64,000 bases of DNA from Cristatella mucedo (Eukaryota; Bryozoa; Phylactolaemata; Cristatellidae), in NCBI GenBank assembly GCA_009760855.2, contig WPIO01000065.1, forward strand, positions 507,001 through 571,000, in the 5' to 3' direction. Of the stretch, positions 12,019 through 25,400 are shown in pieces (position 1 is the first letter of the stretch; each line of letters opens with the position of its first letter). Made by a program: the position numbers and the translations under genes. The notes beneath the pieces are model-generated. The model did not search any database and was not told the origin of the DNA. It saw nothing but the letters and a program-made list of their open reading frames with translations.

Positions 12019-12297
12019 CAGTCAGCCCCAGACTTACGACGGTTCGATTTACGAAAATTCGCAGATAATCGCAATGGTCATGCAAAAATCGAAAATCTTA
12101 GTGCATCCAAGAAAACTCTAAATCCACGTGCGGTCAGTAGATTTAACAACGCAACAAACATTAGGGAGGAAATGATATCTGACAGTGTCAGAACGTATCG
12201 CAGTACAGCCTATCATATACAATTCTCGACTTACGAAAATTTTGCTTACGACAGATTTCCCGGCCCCTATCGATTTCGTAGTCGGGGGCTGAGTCTG
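12019..12297. mobile_element. Probable pogo/mariner-type MITE
   Basis: This is a 279-bp non-coding element. The left end is CAGTCAGCCCCAGACTTACG. The right end, read on the other strand, is CAGACTCAGCCCCCGACTAC, an imperfect inverted repeat. TTCGACTTACG-like motifs recur inside. It is preceded by TA, as expected for Tc1/mariner-superfamily insertion, although the right-hand TA is not conserved. It lies downstream of the small minus-strand gene. Confidence 0.6.
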
Positions 12298-12411
12298 TGG
12301 CAATACTTTACCCTGGCTAAGGAATTATATGGCCCAAATTCCCGCGTCGGGGTTGCTCCGCGGCGCCCACTCAATATGGAGCCACCGGTTCATTGAAAAT
12401 TATTTTTTATA

Positions 12412-12417
12412 TTTAAT
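12412..12417 (-). terminator. Candidate poly(A) signal of the small minus-strand gene
   Basis: ATTAAA on the minus strand, about 127 bases beyond the stop codon at 12544-12546. Its position fits 3'-end processing of the gene at 12544-13126. Confidence 0.4.
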
Positions 12418-12543
12418 TAATTCACACTCAAATCTTGATAATTTCCATCAAATGTACCCATCTTCTCGGAATACCAGGGCAGGCGATGAGTGCAGTTGAG
12501 CTAGCACACTTGCGGCGCTCTATCCACTTCAACAGGAACACGG

Positions 12544-13126
12544 CTAGCTGCGGTCACTGAAGGCCGCTTCTTTAATAACACTGACCTTCACGTTTGCGTC
12601 AGTCGGGGGATCAGCACTCGTTCGCTTGTTTTTACTCTTCTCAGGAGGCGCATATGCTATTTTCATGTATTTACAATTGCGGCCTAACTTTAGGGTCCTA
12701 CAAGTTCACGGATTGTCTAAACGGGTGAACCACCGAACTATACGCCAACAGGCGTAGCGCGTGCGAACTAACGATGAGACCAGTGGCAAGAGCTAGTCCC
12801 CAATGCCAAAATAGGTAGGGGCCCACGAGTGACCTTTACAGTTTCCCTTTGGTTCAAATGAAGGAACAAAGTTGACATAAAGGAGTATGCCTTTCCATCG
12901 GATGATATGTGAATGCATGAACATGGGGACAGATGATGTTGCTGATAACAAGCCAAACGTGGGGAAACGGCAAAGCAGACGACCGAAAAGCAGAAACCCT
13001 CGAAGACTTACGATGATCGAAATATAGGTGACCTACTTCGAGACCTCCGTAAGGCTTCACGATTTTCGTCAGGTCTTCCCGCCGGTACTCTGTTGTAACT
13101 ACTACTGCCCTGGGGCGAGCCATCAT
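12544..13126 (-). CDS. Candidate small two-exon gene, divergent from XRRA1
   Basis: Exon 1 (13126 down to 13012) starts at an ATG and ends at a strong GTAAGT donor after 38 codons plus one base. Exon 2 (12683 down to 12544) follows an AG acceptor, restores the same frame and ends in TAG, giving an 84-residue product. Recognisable pieces are 'TTEYRREDLTKIVKPYGG' and 'LYFDHR' in exon 1 and 'NCKYMKIAYAPPEKSKNKR' in exon 2. The C-terminal half is basic and looks disordered. An ATTAAA signal follows. The head-to-head position 240 bp from XRRA1 argues for a real promoter. Against it, the polypyrimidine tract before the acceptor is weak, and I do not recognise the protein family. The function is unknown. 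Confidence 0.45.
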
Positions 13127-13366
13127 CACTGTTTTTAGTTAGCATTGCAGATTGGTTCGGACCGATACGCCATTACTATACAGGAAACAGAGTTGATACG
13201 AGATTATTTACAGTTTATTTAAGATCTAAGCATAAAAAATGATTTTTAAAACTAAAATATAAACTGTTTTACTCTCAAACGCTAACATTGAATTGTGTTA
13301 TCGGGCTCCTGAGGTCTACGAGGTGAATGACGGGCCAACTTCCGTTTAGTTGTCAGGGTAATCAAC
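13127..13366. promoter_or_regulatory. Probable bidirectional promoter between XRRA1 and the small gene
   Basis: Only about 240 bp separate the start codons of two divergent coding starts. No TATA box is obvious. The interval is AT-rich in the middle (about 13190-13270) and must contain the 5' UTRs of both genes if the small gene is real. Confidence 0.4.
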
Positions 13367-13454
13367 ATGGCCGCCGGCATTAAGTACGACGATGGCACAA
13401 GTTTCATCTCCAACTGTTTTCCTGTACGGACTATGCATAGAGAAAATGAAGCCG
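13367..13454 (+). CDS. XRRA1: XRRA1 exon 1 (N terminus)
   Basis: It encodes residues 1-29, including '[17 protein letters not shown]', which resembles the vertebrate XRRA1 N terminus. It ends in phase 1 at a GTGAGT donor. Translation also stays open through the following 84-nt intron. Confidence 0.8.
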
Positions 13455-16400
13455 GTGAGTATAAATTGGATCAAACTGATGTTTTATATTGCTTTGCTTT
13501 TCCTCTGCAGTTCCTCTATGAAGGATTCTCTTCCGTAGACGGGGCATGGTTGGTTGCCTACAGAGCTGAGCAGAGGAGACAGTTCAAAGCGGTAGTGTGT
13601 GCCAAACAGCCTAGAACTTTCTCAAGAATCAAGGAGGAGCGCAGGAGAAATTTTCTGTCGGCGCCTCAGCTGAAGCAAACTGACGTAGAAGAGAGTACAA
13701 GGGAAGAGGCTATGCTCGACGGCTTTTATCTTCTGAAGCACTGCTGCATAGAGGACCCGTCTGATTTATGCTCTGTAAACATATCCAGTAGCGGTCTCAG
13801 TTCTGCCAGAGAAGAAGACTTCCAGCTTTTTGATAATGTTGCTTATGTAAACGCAGCGGACAATGAATTGAAGCTAGGTATGCCACCTTCATAGTTGTTT
13901 GCTTGGTACTAAGTTGCCGAAGTTGAGTTTCAAAAGCCTGAGCAGTTTACTTAAAAAACGACATTGCACAAATTAACTCAAGGTTTATTATTTTAGAAAT
14001 TTTTGACAGATTTCCAGCCGTAAGGGAACTTGAGCTTCCGGTCAATGGTTTAAGGGGGCTCCGCTTGGATCACGACATGTTCAAGCAACTTGAGGTAAGA
14101 AATGTCTCGTACCGCGTTTAAGCACTCGCTCAAGCTAGTTTAAAGTTTGATGCGTTGAATTAGTTGAGAAATTCAGATTATTGTGGTTGTGACTCACTTA
14201 GCCGTATATCAAGTGCAATATCAAGTGCAATATTATATGAGGGACACAGCAGCAGCTTTAAGATTCCTTTGTCAGCAGTAACAGACAGGGATGGTTGCTA
14301 GGTGCATATTATGGTATATGCACTCACTCGCAAACGTAGTTACGAGGTCCATTAAACACCGTCTACTTATTAATTATTCACTCTCGGGGGTCCTCAATCG
14401 GTGTGGGTGGCTTTTGCACAAACCCTATTCTGTACATAAAAACGGACCCAACGTTGGTAGCCGTGTCTAAGGTAACTGTTAAAAAAAACTCCCCGGCGGC
14501 CTGGAACGGTATGTTACCTTTAAAGATTGCGGAACTCAAGCTTTGACTTGCAGTTTGATTATCGCACTCGCAGTCCAAACGGCTAACAATTTTTCTGAGC
14601 ATTCACTTGTGCTCAGTAAAGAAGTTATTTTTGCACTTCCGTATCACTCATGTAGTGCTGCTCCTACGGTGCTTATCTGCCATGGGAAAGACAAATGTGC
14701 TTAACAGTGAAATCGAAGGTCAAGTCCTCGCATATCACAAGACGGGTCTCAGCACTGCAAAGGTGGCACAGAAGCTTGATTTAAGTCTGAGGAATCGGTC
14801 AGGTATAACATGAAGTATTTTCAGGGTGGTAGAATGGATGTCTTACCACTCTCCGGCCGCCCATGTTCGACGACAAAACAAGATGACCGTCTGCTAAAAC
14901 TTGCTGCGCTGGGTTGAAAGAAAGCGCCACTCCGAGCTCTCTTCGAGACCTTTTGAAGAGGCCACTTGCAATGCTGTAAGTGTTGACACGGTCCGTGGAA
15001 GGCTTACGGAGCATGGCATTTACAGAAGAATGAGTAAACGCAAGCCGTTAATTTACGAACGATAACAAAATTTCCGTCTGTGGTGGGTCTGAAAACGCGT
15101 CCACTTTACAGCTGCCGACTGGAGCAGTATTCTATGGACCGATGAAAGTAAATTCACGGTCCATGGAGATGGCAAGCAGAGGACTTTAGTTAATCAAAAA
15201 CAGGCGAATAGTACCACCCGGACTGCTTACAATATACGCTCAAGTAAGGCGGTGGAAGTGTGATTATTTTTTCATATTTTTCGGCTTACGGCGTAGGAAC
15301 TCGACACCGAATCAAGGGATTACGGACAGAACCGTGTTCGTGGACATCATTGAGAATTTTGGTGTGCCCTGTACCAAAGCAGCTGCTAGCGGTGGTGGCA
15401 GCCGTTAAGATTCTTCTGGTGATATATCAATGAGGCTATTAAACCAGCTAATATTTACTTATTTAATTGCCTGGGAGAATCTACCGGGTCTCCGGGAAGG
15501 ACTAAAGTGGCGTTCCTGGAGGTGACCCTGCGGTAGGATGCTTCCGGGTCGCCTTCTGAGAGTGCTTTAGCCCCATAGCCCTCTACCTCAAGGACCTACT
15601 TAAGGATCACAGACGGATCCCAGATGTTGGCATGGGGCTGGACCTGGACCTTGAGGAGTATGACCTCTATGACTTGCTACGCTCTTTTCTCAAAGAGTCT
15701 GAATCTTCCCGCCGATGCCGACCTCGCGAAAGCCTCTTTCGACTTTGCTAAAAGAAAATGCATTTCATATTTGCAGAGCCCCAAGCTGCACGCCGAAGGA
15801 TAGACAGGTTGATATACGCACCCGTTTAGACTGGTCTAAAAGGACGAACTCTTAAGAAATTCTCAGAAATACATGATCTTCCTCTTCTAAATAAAAAATA
15901 ATTACCCCTTCTTGAAATTGAACCTGAGCACAACCAGCGATGCTGGGCTGTTCCTGCAGCATGTGCGGCACCACTCACAGTAAAAATGCTCGCAAACCAA
16001 CGTGCATACTACCCATTAATAAGTCTTTCAAACAGAGAAAGCACTGAAGTGGCTTGCCAATCACCACTGCCGGATAAGCCTGCAGAGCCGCAGAGAAAGC
16101 ATTCTGTAGGCGACTACAGAGCTCCTCCTCCTCCTCGCTGCTCGCTTTTCGGGAGCCAAAGCCCTAACTAGTCTCACTCAAAGGTACGAGTGCTAAGCAC
16201 TCTCACGGGGCAAGGCCAAAGCCCCGCATGGGTCTCACTGAAGGGGATGGCGCCAGACTGCCCCAACCCAAGCCGCAGCCATTAAGCTCCCTGTTGCATT
16301 ATAAGGGAGGAATTTCGTGGGCGATTTAATATACAGTTAGAAGCCAGCTTATTAGACAGCACCCAGCCACAAGTGAGGTCATTAATGAGACGTATATGGT

Positions 16401-19400
16401 CCACTATCCAGGTTATAACAGTTTGAGATCTGCATAGTGTGTAAGTCGGTGTCATAATCCATAGCAGGGGCAGGCATCGATAGGATAGGCAGTTCGAGCG
16501 GCCGGTATTCGCTACGAGCAGTAAAGAAGGGATTAAATACTACGAAGTGCAGCAATGTTCGTTGGTGTACCATCATGCCTGCATTTGCCGTGGAGGATAT
16601 AACAGAAAATTTACGAATACAGATAAGAGTATGCAAATATTGTTCACAGAAATATCTGTATCACTCACACGCAGGCACGCGAACGTACGCACTCACGCGA
16701 AAGTATATACAGTATACTCACGCACTCGTACACACACCCATGAACACTTACTTTATATATAGTATAAGTACGTGTATACTTTGTTCTTTTTATAAAGCAC
16801 CCTAAGAGAACTTAATCTCTATCCAGGCGCTTCACATACGCCGCAGCTCTCAAGCCCGAGACCTGCGTCATCAAAGGTGACTTTGCGGTGCTGTCTTTTG
16901 ATTGGGCAGTATAATTAACTTTGCAGTATGTACGTACCTATATTTACTTAAAAATTTTCCTGCAAAACTGTTTCAGATGTTGGACCTGTCGTACAACAGT
17001 CTGCTTCCCGACGATCTGCTAACTCTTGGTTGCTTAAGGAAGCTTAAGGTTCTTTATCTCACTGGAAATAATCTCTCTTCACTCCCAGTTAAAATGGCTG
17101 CATGCTACAGCACTGGAAGGTAAGAACTAATTAGTTTCTTTTATCCTGCGATTCTGAAAGCATAGTTTTTTGGTAAATGCTTTTCTCAACAGCTATTACA
17201 TGTCAGCCTATCATTCTAGCCACCTTGCTGCAAACTTTTTGCAAGCAAGTTTGATCCTTGCAGTGACCCGAAAAAGTGGAGATACCCAAACTTGGAGATT
17301 CTAGGCCTTGATCACAATGAGCTTGATCATATACAAGCGTTCGCACCATTGGCTGGTCTAAAAAGGTATGCACTATCGCGAATATCAGCATGTCCGTTGG
17401 TAATTTTGACCTCAATTCTTTCTATATATCAATGTTGGCTGGTGAGGACAACTCTAATACTGTATATGGTAGCCGATTTGTCTGCATATAAATGTGTGTT
17501 GCTGCCATTTTTAGGCTGATGCATCTGTCGCTCGAGCACAATAAGATATCATGCGTGCCCCATCTTCAAGCGAGAGCAACGAAGGGATCCTCTAACGGCA
17601 GTCAGGTCGCAGCAGGGCATGCCTCTACGTCTATGGTCAGCCATGGACTGAATCCTGAAGTCACTGGACCATCAGACAGCCTGCAAGACAAGGAGCCCCC
17701 AGATCGCTCAGGTTAGCGCTTGCCAGCTCTTTGCCAGCTCTTCAGAATTTCAACATATACGGACTGTTATTAAACTATGTATTAGAAAGCCTGCAGTCAG
17801 TTCGCGAGCTAAACTTCTTACCTGAAAGCAGTGGACCTCATCCATACAGTGCACTGAAGTGTAAAATAGAGCAAATCTGACAGTCAGCTTCAATATATAA
17901 GGAAGTTTTACCAGACACGGCTACATGCTAATGGTCTGTAGACATTCTCTGGACCAGCAGCATTGATTTGATGTGCGACCTCAGGGCCGCATTCGTATTT
18001 TGCCATTTTGACAATTAACTTTCGATCTCGGTTGAAGTATTGGGAAGTTCTCGGTTGCAATCATCGTTCAGTGTTATTATGCTGCCTTCACTTCAACGGC
18101 GGTGTTCCACTTAGGTCGACTCATCTTTGAGAAAACAGTAAGCTCCTGTTGTCATTTTGACGTTAGTAGCCAGGCTTTCTTGTTCAGCTAATGACCTAGT
18201 AAATATCGAATAAAAAGGTGCCATCTGGGTATTTTACTTATTGATTTGAAGTGAAGCTTGGATTAACGAAATACAGATTCACACCTTGGGCACCGCTATT
18301 ACAGGTTAAATTGTTGTCCGTTCTCGCGGCTGGAGTTTATCGACATAATGCAGGCTAGCTACTGTGTGCTACAACTGTTTACTTATCTCTCCCTCTCGAT
18401 CGCAAACGTGAAGTTAGACCAACAGTTCGGCAAAAGTTAACTTGGTATGCAGCACTAGGCTACGCTATGTTGCAAATTAGGCGGTGGTGATTACCGTAGG
18501 CTATATTCACTGTGTATCCTTCGGAATAACATTGAACACTTTTGTCTTAAGGCCTTAACATGGCTTCACCCTGCTGATTGGGTGGGATCAGAAATCGCCA
18601 GTCTTTTTGAAAACGAGAGATATTTTGATATCTCGGAGGGTGCAGGTATATGTTACTTTGAAAATCTTGCCAGGCTTACACTTGATGGATTTTTTGCCGT
18701 TGAAAGCTAGTTATAATTCATCAGGATGAATGTACCATACGAGCCAGTAGTTGTGCTAATCTTTAGAAGAATGATTTGCTTTATCTACTTAACACATTAG
18801 CAGTGAATAGACCGTCGGATGATTGGCAAATGCGCTTGCATTATAATTCTTAGCAGAAATATCTGCTTACTTGAATTAACAGGCATTGTACTCAGTTGTC
18901 CTCACATATGTAGTATTTTTTGTCACAGACTTTTGGTTTGCCTTGATTTTAGTGATACGTAAAGACCACGCCAATGGTGAATACACGAAGGAGGAGTCCG
19001 ACATACCAAAGGATGCCGATAGTCCATCGGGACATATTGATGATGGCGAAAAACTTAGTACGGGCGATGCTGAAGGAGCCATTCCATTTCCGGAGCTCAG
19101 GTTTCTGTCGTTGGCTCACAACAATATCAATTCAGAGGAGGATCTGCTGCCAGTTGCGGCCTGGCCCTCACTGGAGGAGTTGTTTCTTCATGGAAACCCT
19201 CTGACAGAAACTCACAGCGGCGACCCACCGCTGCTCAAGCGATTCCTCCAAGATGAGCTCGGAATCGCAATTTTTCGAAAGAAGCCTGTCTTCGAAAAGC
19301 CAAGTTTTGAAGTGCCACTTGCAAAACCCGGACGTTTGGTATGTATTATGATCAGTAAACGTCTAGCCGACATCCTATAACTTGTTGTAAAGCCCGACTT

Positions 19401-22400
19401 CCTTGTGCCTAAGCAAGCTAAGTTATACACAGTCACTGCATCCATTCAGATAGAGTAAATATGCATGGACTGGAGGTCTTTGCTGATTTTTTCTGCTCAC
19501 GATTATATAGATGTGCAATTTATCTCTGTCTGTAACTCCACAAAGCCAGTCCGTAATTCAACAAAGCCACACAGACTGAGTCAGTGTTATCAAAGAGAGT
19601 TTTCTATAGCGCATTCAAAGCCTATATTGCTTTCGGTACGCATGCGGTAGCCAACAGACTTTATCTCACGAAACGAAGAGAAAGTGAGAAAGCAGCATAT
19701 ATGAGTTAAGAGGCCAGCCAGGGAAGGGAGTAGCACGAAGGTACTAACAATAATAATGATGCATTTGCATAGCGTCCTAGGATAACTAAGTCTCTTTCTA
19801 GACACTTTACGTATGCTGTAAAGGAAGCATGAGACAATGATTAGTGGTAGTATGCACAATTTTAACAGGCATAACATAGTTAGAGATGACATGTGCAGCG
19901 TCAACATATAAATATGATTAGTGCTAGTATGCACAGTGTCAGCATGCATAAGCACACAAAGGTCGAATCACAAGGACTAAATTCTTTGATTATGTAGATG
20001 CGTTTTTTTCTTTTTAAATGTCAAGTCAGGCGATGTAGTGACGGTATTTGGGAGTGAGTTCTAGGCTTTGGGAGCATGTGAACTAAAGGCACTGTCCCTT
20101 AATGATTTGAGGTTCTTCTGATGTATAGCTAAACTATTTGAGTCAGAAAAGCAGGTTACGATTCCTAGGCTTAGGGGAGAGTAGTTCTGATAGGAGGTTG
20201 GAGCTAATGAATAAAAGAACTAAAAGTAAGTGACAAAACCCTGAATTTGTTGCACTGCTTGATTGGGAGCCAGTTCAGGTTGACGAGACGTGGTGTAATG
20301 TAACAGCTACGACGCTCACGACAGACAAGCCTAGCTGCAGAGTTTTGCACCAGCTGTAATCGCCTCGCCCTTAGGCCTGAAGACTTTTCGAGTAATGAGT
20401 TATAGATGTAGAGACAGGATTTTAAAAATGCGTGGACCAACTTGGTTGTTGAATCCCTGTCTAAGCAGGCCTGAAGTTTTGCAATGCCATATAGCCAAAA
20501 GTAGGCAGACTTGATGGTGGAGCTGATGTGGTCTTCTAATGAAGGGTCACTTGAAACAGGACACCCAGATTGCACGCGAATTCTACTAGAAATATGCTGG
20601 CCGAGCCCATTTTGAGGGATCGAGCCATTTTGAGGGATACGCTTTCAATTTCCGAGTCGCAAATGGTTTGCCCATAACTAGTATGTTGATTTTATCGCCA
20701 TTCAATTTGAGAAAGCTTGCTGCAATCCATGTGCAGATGTCAGCAATACATGCAGCAAGTGAGTTAAGAGAATTGAACGTACTGAAGGGCTCGAAGGGAT
20801 CAAAACAGAAGTACAAGCGAGTGTCATCTTCATAGAAATGAAAGCCTAGATTTTGCTTGGCGATCACTAAGGCAAGATGGAGAGTATAAACTTTGAAAAG
20901 AAGCGGACCAAGCACAGAGCCCTGAGGTACCTCGAACTTCAGTGTTTCATCGGATGATTTTTGTCCATTCACATCAACATTCTAGAGGTTCCCACTGAGA
21001 TAGAGTCTGAACCGTTGCAGTGTAGTACCAGTGATGCTCAGGCGAGATGAGAAGCTCTGGAAAAGGACTTGGTGATCAATGGTATCAAACAACGCTACCG
21101 AAAGATCAAGCAAAGCAAGCATAGAGACTTTACCCCAGGTCTGCATTCCCGAGAAGGTCGTTAAATACCCAAAGTAATGCTGACTCGGCGGAGTGATTAG
21201 CTGTAAAAACCAGACTGTAGCTTACCCACTAGGTGTGAAGTTCCAATATAATAGTTCAGCTGGTCGGCCACTGCTCGATCTTTGATAGGAATAATATAAG
21301 AAAGACTGGGTGGGAATTTCCTAAAGTTCTCCTGGTCTAGTGTTGCTTTCTTAATTAATGGCTAAAAAACAGCCTTGTTGAAAGATGAAGGGATATGGAC
21401 TGAGGCTATGGGAATATTTATTGTGTTAGTTATACATGGCAGCAGCAGATTTATGCATCTAAAAGTAGGATGGTGAGAAATTAATCTGGAGGATTAGTAG
21501 TCTTCTTTGACTGGGAGGTGAATTTCAGGATGAGGTCACTCGTAGCTCCTTTTAATATAGACACTGAGGTGCTGCACGGAATGTGGGGGGATTCCTGTAG
21601 GGTTGTTATTGAGGGACATGAGTTCAGATGGGATGCTGCTACCTTAGGGACAGACCCTTTGACCTTGTCTTTCTTGCTGAAAAAGAAGCTAGAGAAGGGA
21701 TCAGCGAGATCGCCAAAAGGAGCACTAGGTAAGGAGACAATCTGGGAGCGGTTACGAAGATTGTGGATGGTACACATCAGCATTTCTTTTATTGTGCACC
21801 TGTGACTCAATAATGTTATTAAAGAAGCGAAACTTGGCCATTCCCAGGATCAATCGGTACGATCTACAGTATCAGATCCTAGTATGCCTGACGATGGACA
21901 GCCAGTCCTGATCTTTTAAATGTTTTCTCAAGCTTTCCCTGAGTAGAGCTAGCTAGTTAACCATAGGCCGTCTGGGCGAGGGCGCTCATTCCGCTTAGTC
22001 AGATAGGCCAACTTATAAAGCATGTCAGCAAGTGAAGTGGGAGCTCAGGATGGCTTGAGATGACGTGCCACAAGTGGAGGTTATATGTCTTTGTGTATGA
22101 ATTGTGGAAATGAGTTCCACAGTCGAGGATCTGCCAAGCAAAAGCGTCAGCCGCCAACAGTCAATCAAACGGCTAATTTATTGTCTGTAGAAGTCCTGAG
22201 GGCGCGAGGAGGCTGAAACTGGTGCAGCAGTTCAGCTAGGGATGGAGTCAAGCCGAGGCGAACCTTTTTGGTCAGCGTAAGAACTTTATTCTGTATTGAT
22301 CAACCGCCGCCGTCGAAGCTCCTTCAGCAAAGGAGACACGTGGTCAAAGCTCTAGGATTTCTAGCAAGTCTTGCAGCCATATTCATCATCAGCTGCGGTG

Positions 22401-25400
22401 GCATAGTGGCCTAGTGGCTTTTTTTAATAGCCCAGCCAAAATCTAATTGCAATAATTTAGCCGAGGCAGAACTAGGGAGCTAGTTAAATGATTTGCTCGC
22501 CACAGTAGTAACAGTAGTAGTACAGCACTGTCTGCATCTGGCATGACGATGCAACCATGATTAGCTAAATATTACCTGGCTGTGACCATCTCAGCTCTAA
22601 AGTACCAGAAGGTGGAAACATAAGTAAGTTACCTCGCATGCATTTCCTTTTTGATGGCAAATAGATGTTTAAGAATCGCTGGACTTACTGATGCCCCAAA
22701 GCAGTGATAGGATAGAACTAACGAGGCATGGGTGCAGTGGTAACTGCTAAATATTTCATTTTTAGGTCAAATCTGTGATACCACCAATCCCCAGAATTAA
22801 CGTCGAAAAGCTGCTTGCTCTAGAAGCACCAAAGCAGGATGCAGTTTCTGTGCAAAAGGCCGAGGTGCAATGGAAAAGCAGAACTGAAAGTGTAGCGTCC
22901 GGTACTGCTGAGAGAGTGAGCACAGCTGCAAATTTTGAGAGCATCGCTGAGGAATTCGCAGCTGCTGGGCCGAAGCCGACCGCAGTGCCGGCCAATGACA
23001 ATGGCACATTCTTCATGACTCAGGTGAGCATTGTCTCCTGCATGCTAAGCTCGGCGAGTGTTTCTTAAAATCTCTCTGTTGTCCTGTCACTGTTGAGCTA
23101 AGTAGATCCTACGTGTCGACTGCGTGATCTCGTAAATTCCCTTACCAACACAGGTAAATGAGAGTGATGCTGAACGACCCGGTGTTCGTGCCGACGTCGA
23201 GGAAGCGATCGACCTTGAAAGGCCAAAACCTGCTCTCCAGCCTGGTAAAACTGAGCTCGGTATTGGGGCAAAATATGAGGGCTACGAAGAACTTTTTGAC
23301 GAGACAGATGAGGACTGTCTGTTAAACACACAGCTGCCAAAAGGTATTCAAAATTGTGTCCCGAATTTAGCAAGTAGCCTTCAATAAACTGCTTCGTTTA
23401 GTTTTCAGTTATGTACCAGAATTCTTATTTTAGTCAAGCCAGTCACAGGTCTTCTTTATCGTCAGTAGGATCTTTCATGCTTTGTCTGCTCAAATGAGTA
23501 AGAATGTAAGCCAATCGTAATTTTCCGATATTTTCAAATAAAATAATTCATTCAGCGAGAGGAGATTTTACTAGTAAAAAACAAAAACAGCCTAGAGCCT
23601 TTTAGATGCGATGTAGAGCACATTGGTGTTTGCAGCACTACGTTTTGTAGCCATGGTAGCTTAAGTATGTGCATTTGTATCCTTGGGATCACACAGCCAT
23701 GTGTGTTGAGGAACGTGGGCAGGCATGAGATGGTAAATAGAGGTGCATGCAGAAATTTAGAATTTAAAACGTTATTATATGCGTTCAAAAGTTGATTATT
23801 CGCTATAGGCTATAATAACTGAAAATCTGAGTGACTGATCTGCGTCAGACTGATCTCTTTAGTGAGGGTTTCTATTGGGCTGCTTGAAATTTCATTCCCT
23901 AACTATCCAAAGACTCTGTTCTTAACAAAGTAAATATATGCCAGTTGGGCTGCTATCTCGCTTATTTGGTTAAGCAAAGTAAATCACATTATATGCTTAA
24001 TTCTTAGGAGTCGATTACAAACCCAGGAACGTTTGGCCAACATAAATTAAAATATAAATTAATGCATACTGTGCCGCGGTTAGTGTTTGGGCTGCAACAA
24101 AAAACCCCATTCACTTATTGAACACTTCGCTTCCGCGAGCCACGGTTTGCTGTATTAGCAAAATACATAACTTATCTAATGTCTGTAGTTGTATGGAGTA
24201 AATGTCAAGAACCGAACTCTTTCATATTTGCAAACAGATCCAGCTTGCTCACACAAAGAGGCAAATGTATTTGATCAATTGCTTTTTTAATAGATATGTC
24301 AACTTCAGTTAAGGTGCTACGACATATATTAGCTCACCCAACAACATATCGCAAGAACGAGGTGCAGCTCGAGAAGAGACAACGAACGTATGAGCCATAC
24401 GAGAAGGTATGCACGACGACCGATCCTACGGCCGCATTTGATAACTTACTAAAAACAAGTTCGATAGCCTTTTCCCATGACGCTCCGCAGTGCTCCCAAA
24501 ACTAACGAGCAGAGCTGCGCCTTAGCGCGTTTCCGTATGCAGCATTTAGTCAACAGTGCGGCGATCGATAAAGAACGGAAGAAAGTATTTTGCAGCTGCA
24601 AAGTCTTATCGTCGGCCACGCGTGCAAAACCCTGTGGCTCGTCTGGTCTGTGATAAACGGCAGCAGCATAGCTGTCAGAGCCCAGTGCTTCTTTCTGAGC
24701 TTTACTGGCTCCCACTGGCGAGCATCGAATCAGCTTGAAGCTCCTTTTTTTGCTGGCCTACAGATTGCTTCACTTGCTCTCGCACGTTCGCCGAGTTGCA
24801 CTCTGGCAAACTCGATGCTCCTCCTCCTCTCTCAGTGGGGCGCTGCTCTCGCACCCAGCACGCTCTCCGGCTGCAAGTCGTCGTCTCGCCGATTCTCGAA
24901 CTGAATAGAAATCATTTTTGCAATTGGGCCTTCCGTTCGAATGCGCCGACAGTCGGGAAATTGCTAAGACTTCCGTTACCACCTGCATTGACTTAGTATA
25001 GCTTAAGTCTGGGCTAAAAAAATTAAATTGTGTTTTGCTCAGCTTTCCCTGCATCCCAGTAACTCGTCGTTCTTTTTTGTCCTGCCTACTGCATGCTTAC
25101 CTGTGCAGAATATGCATTGCATGTGACTAACCAGGGGTCTCCATATTCCGCCGTCCTGACTGTCCTTTCGTGAGCTTTTGGATTCTTGTCCAAGCATGGT
25201 GCCACGCTAGTCATTAAATCTTGGTAAGTGCTTATCTCACAGCGAGTTGCAAATTACCCAGATAGAGATTGTTGTTCTATTAGGTCTCTATGCAGAAGAC
25301 ATTACTATAATCTAGCAAGGTCCTCGCTCTTATATAAGCTTAAAGCTAGTGTACCCTAAATCTCTAACAAAATTTGAGGTGGCTCACACTAAGGCTGCTC

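Noticed and set aside
13512..13894. Single-exon reading of the XRRA1 start (13367-13894 without splicing)
   Set aside because: Spliced exon 1/2 gives a better match to the vertebrate N terminus (DGAWLV), and the donor at 13878 is required to continue into the LRR exons; the unspliced first intron stays possible and is noted as a finding.
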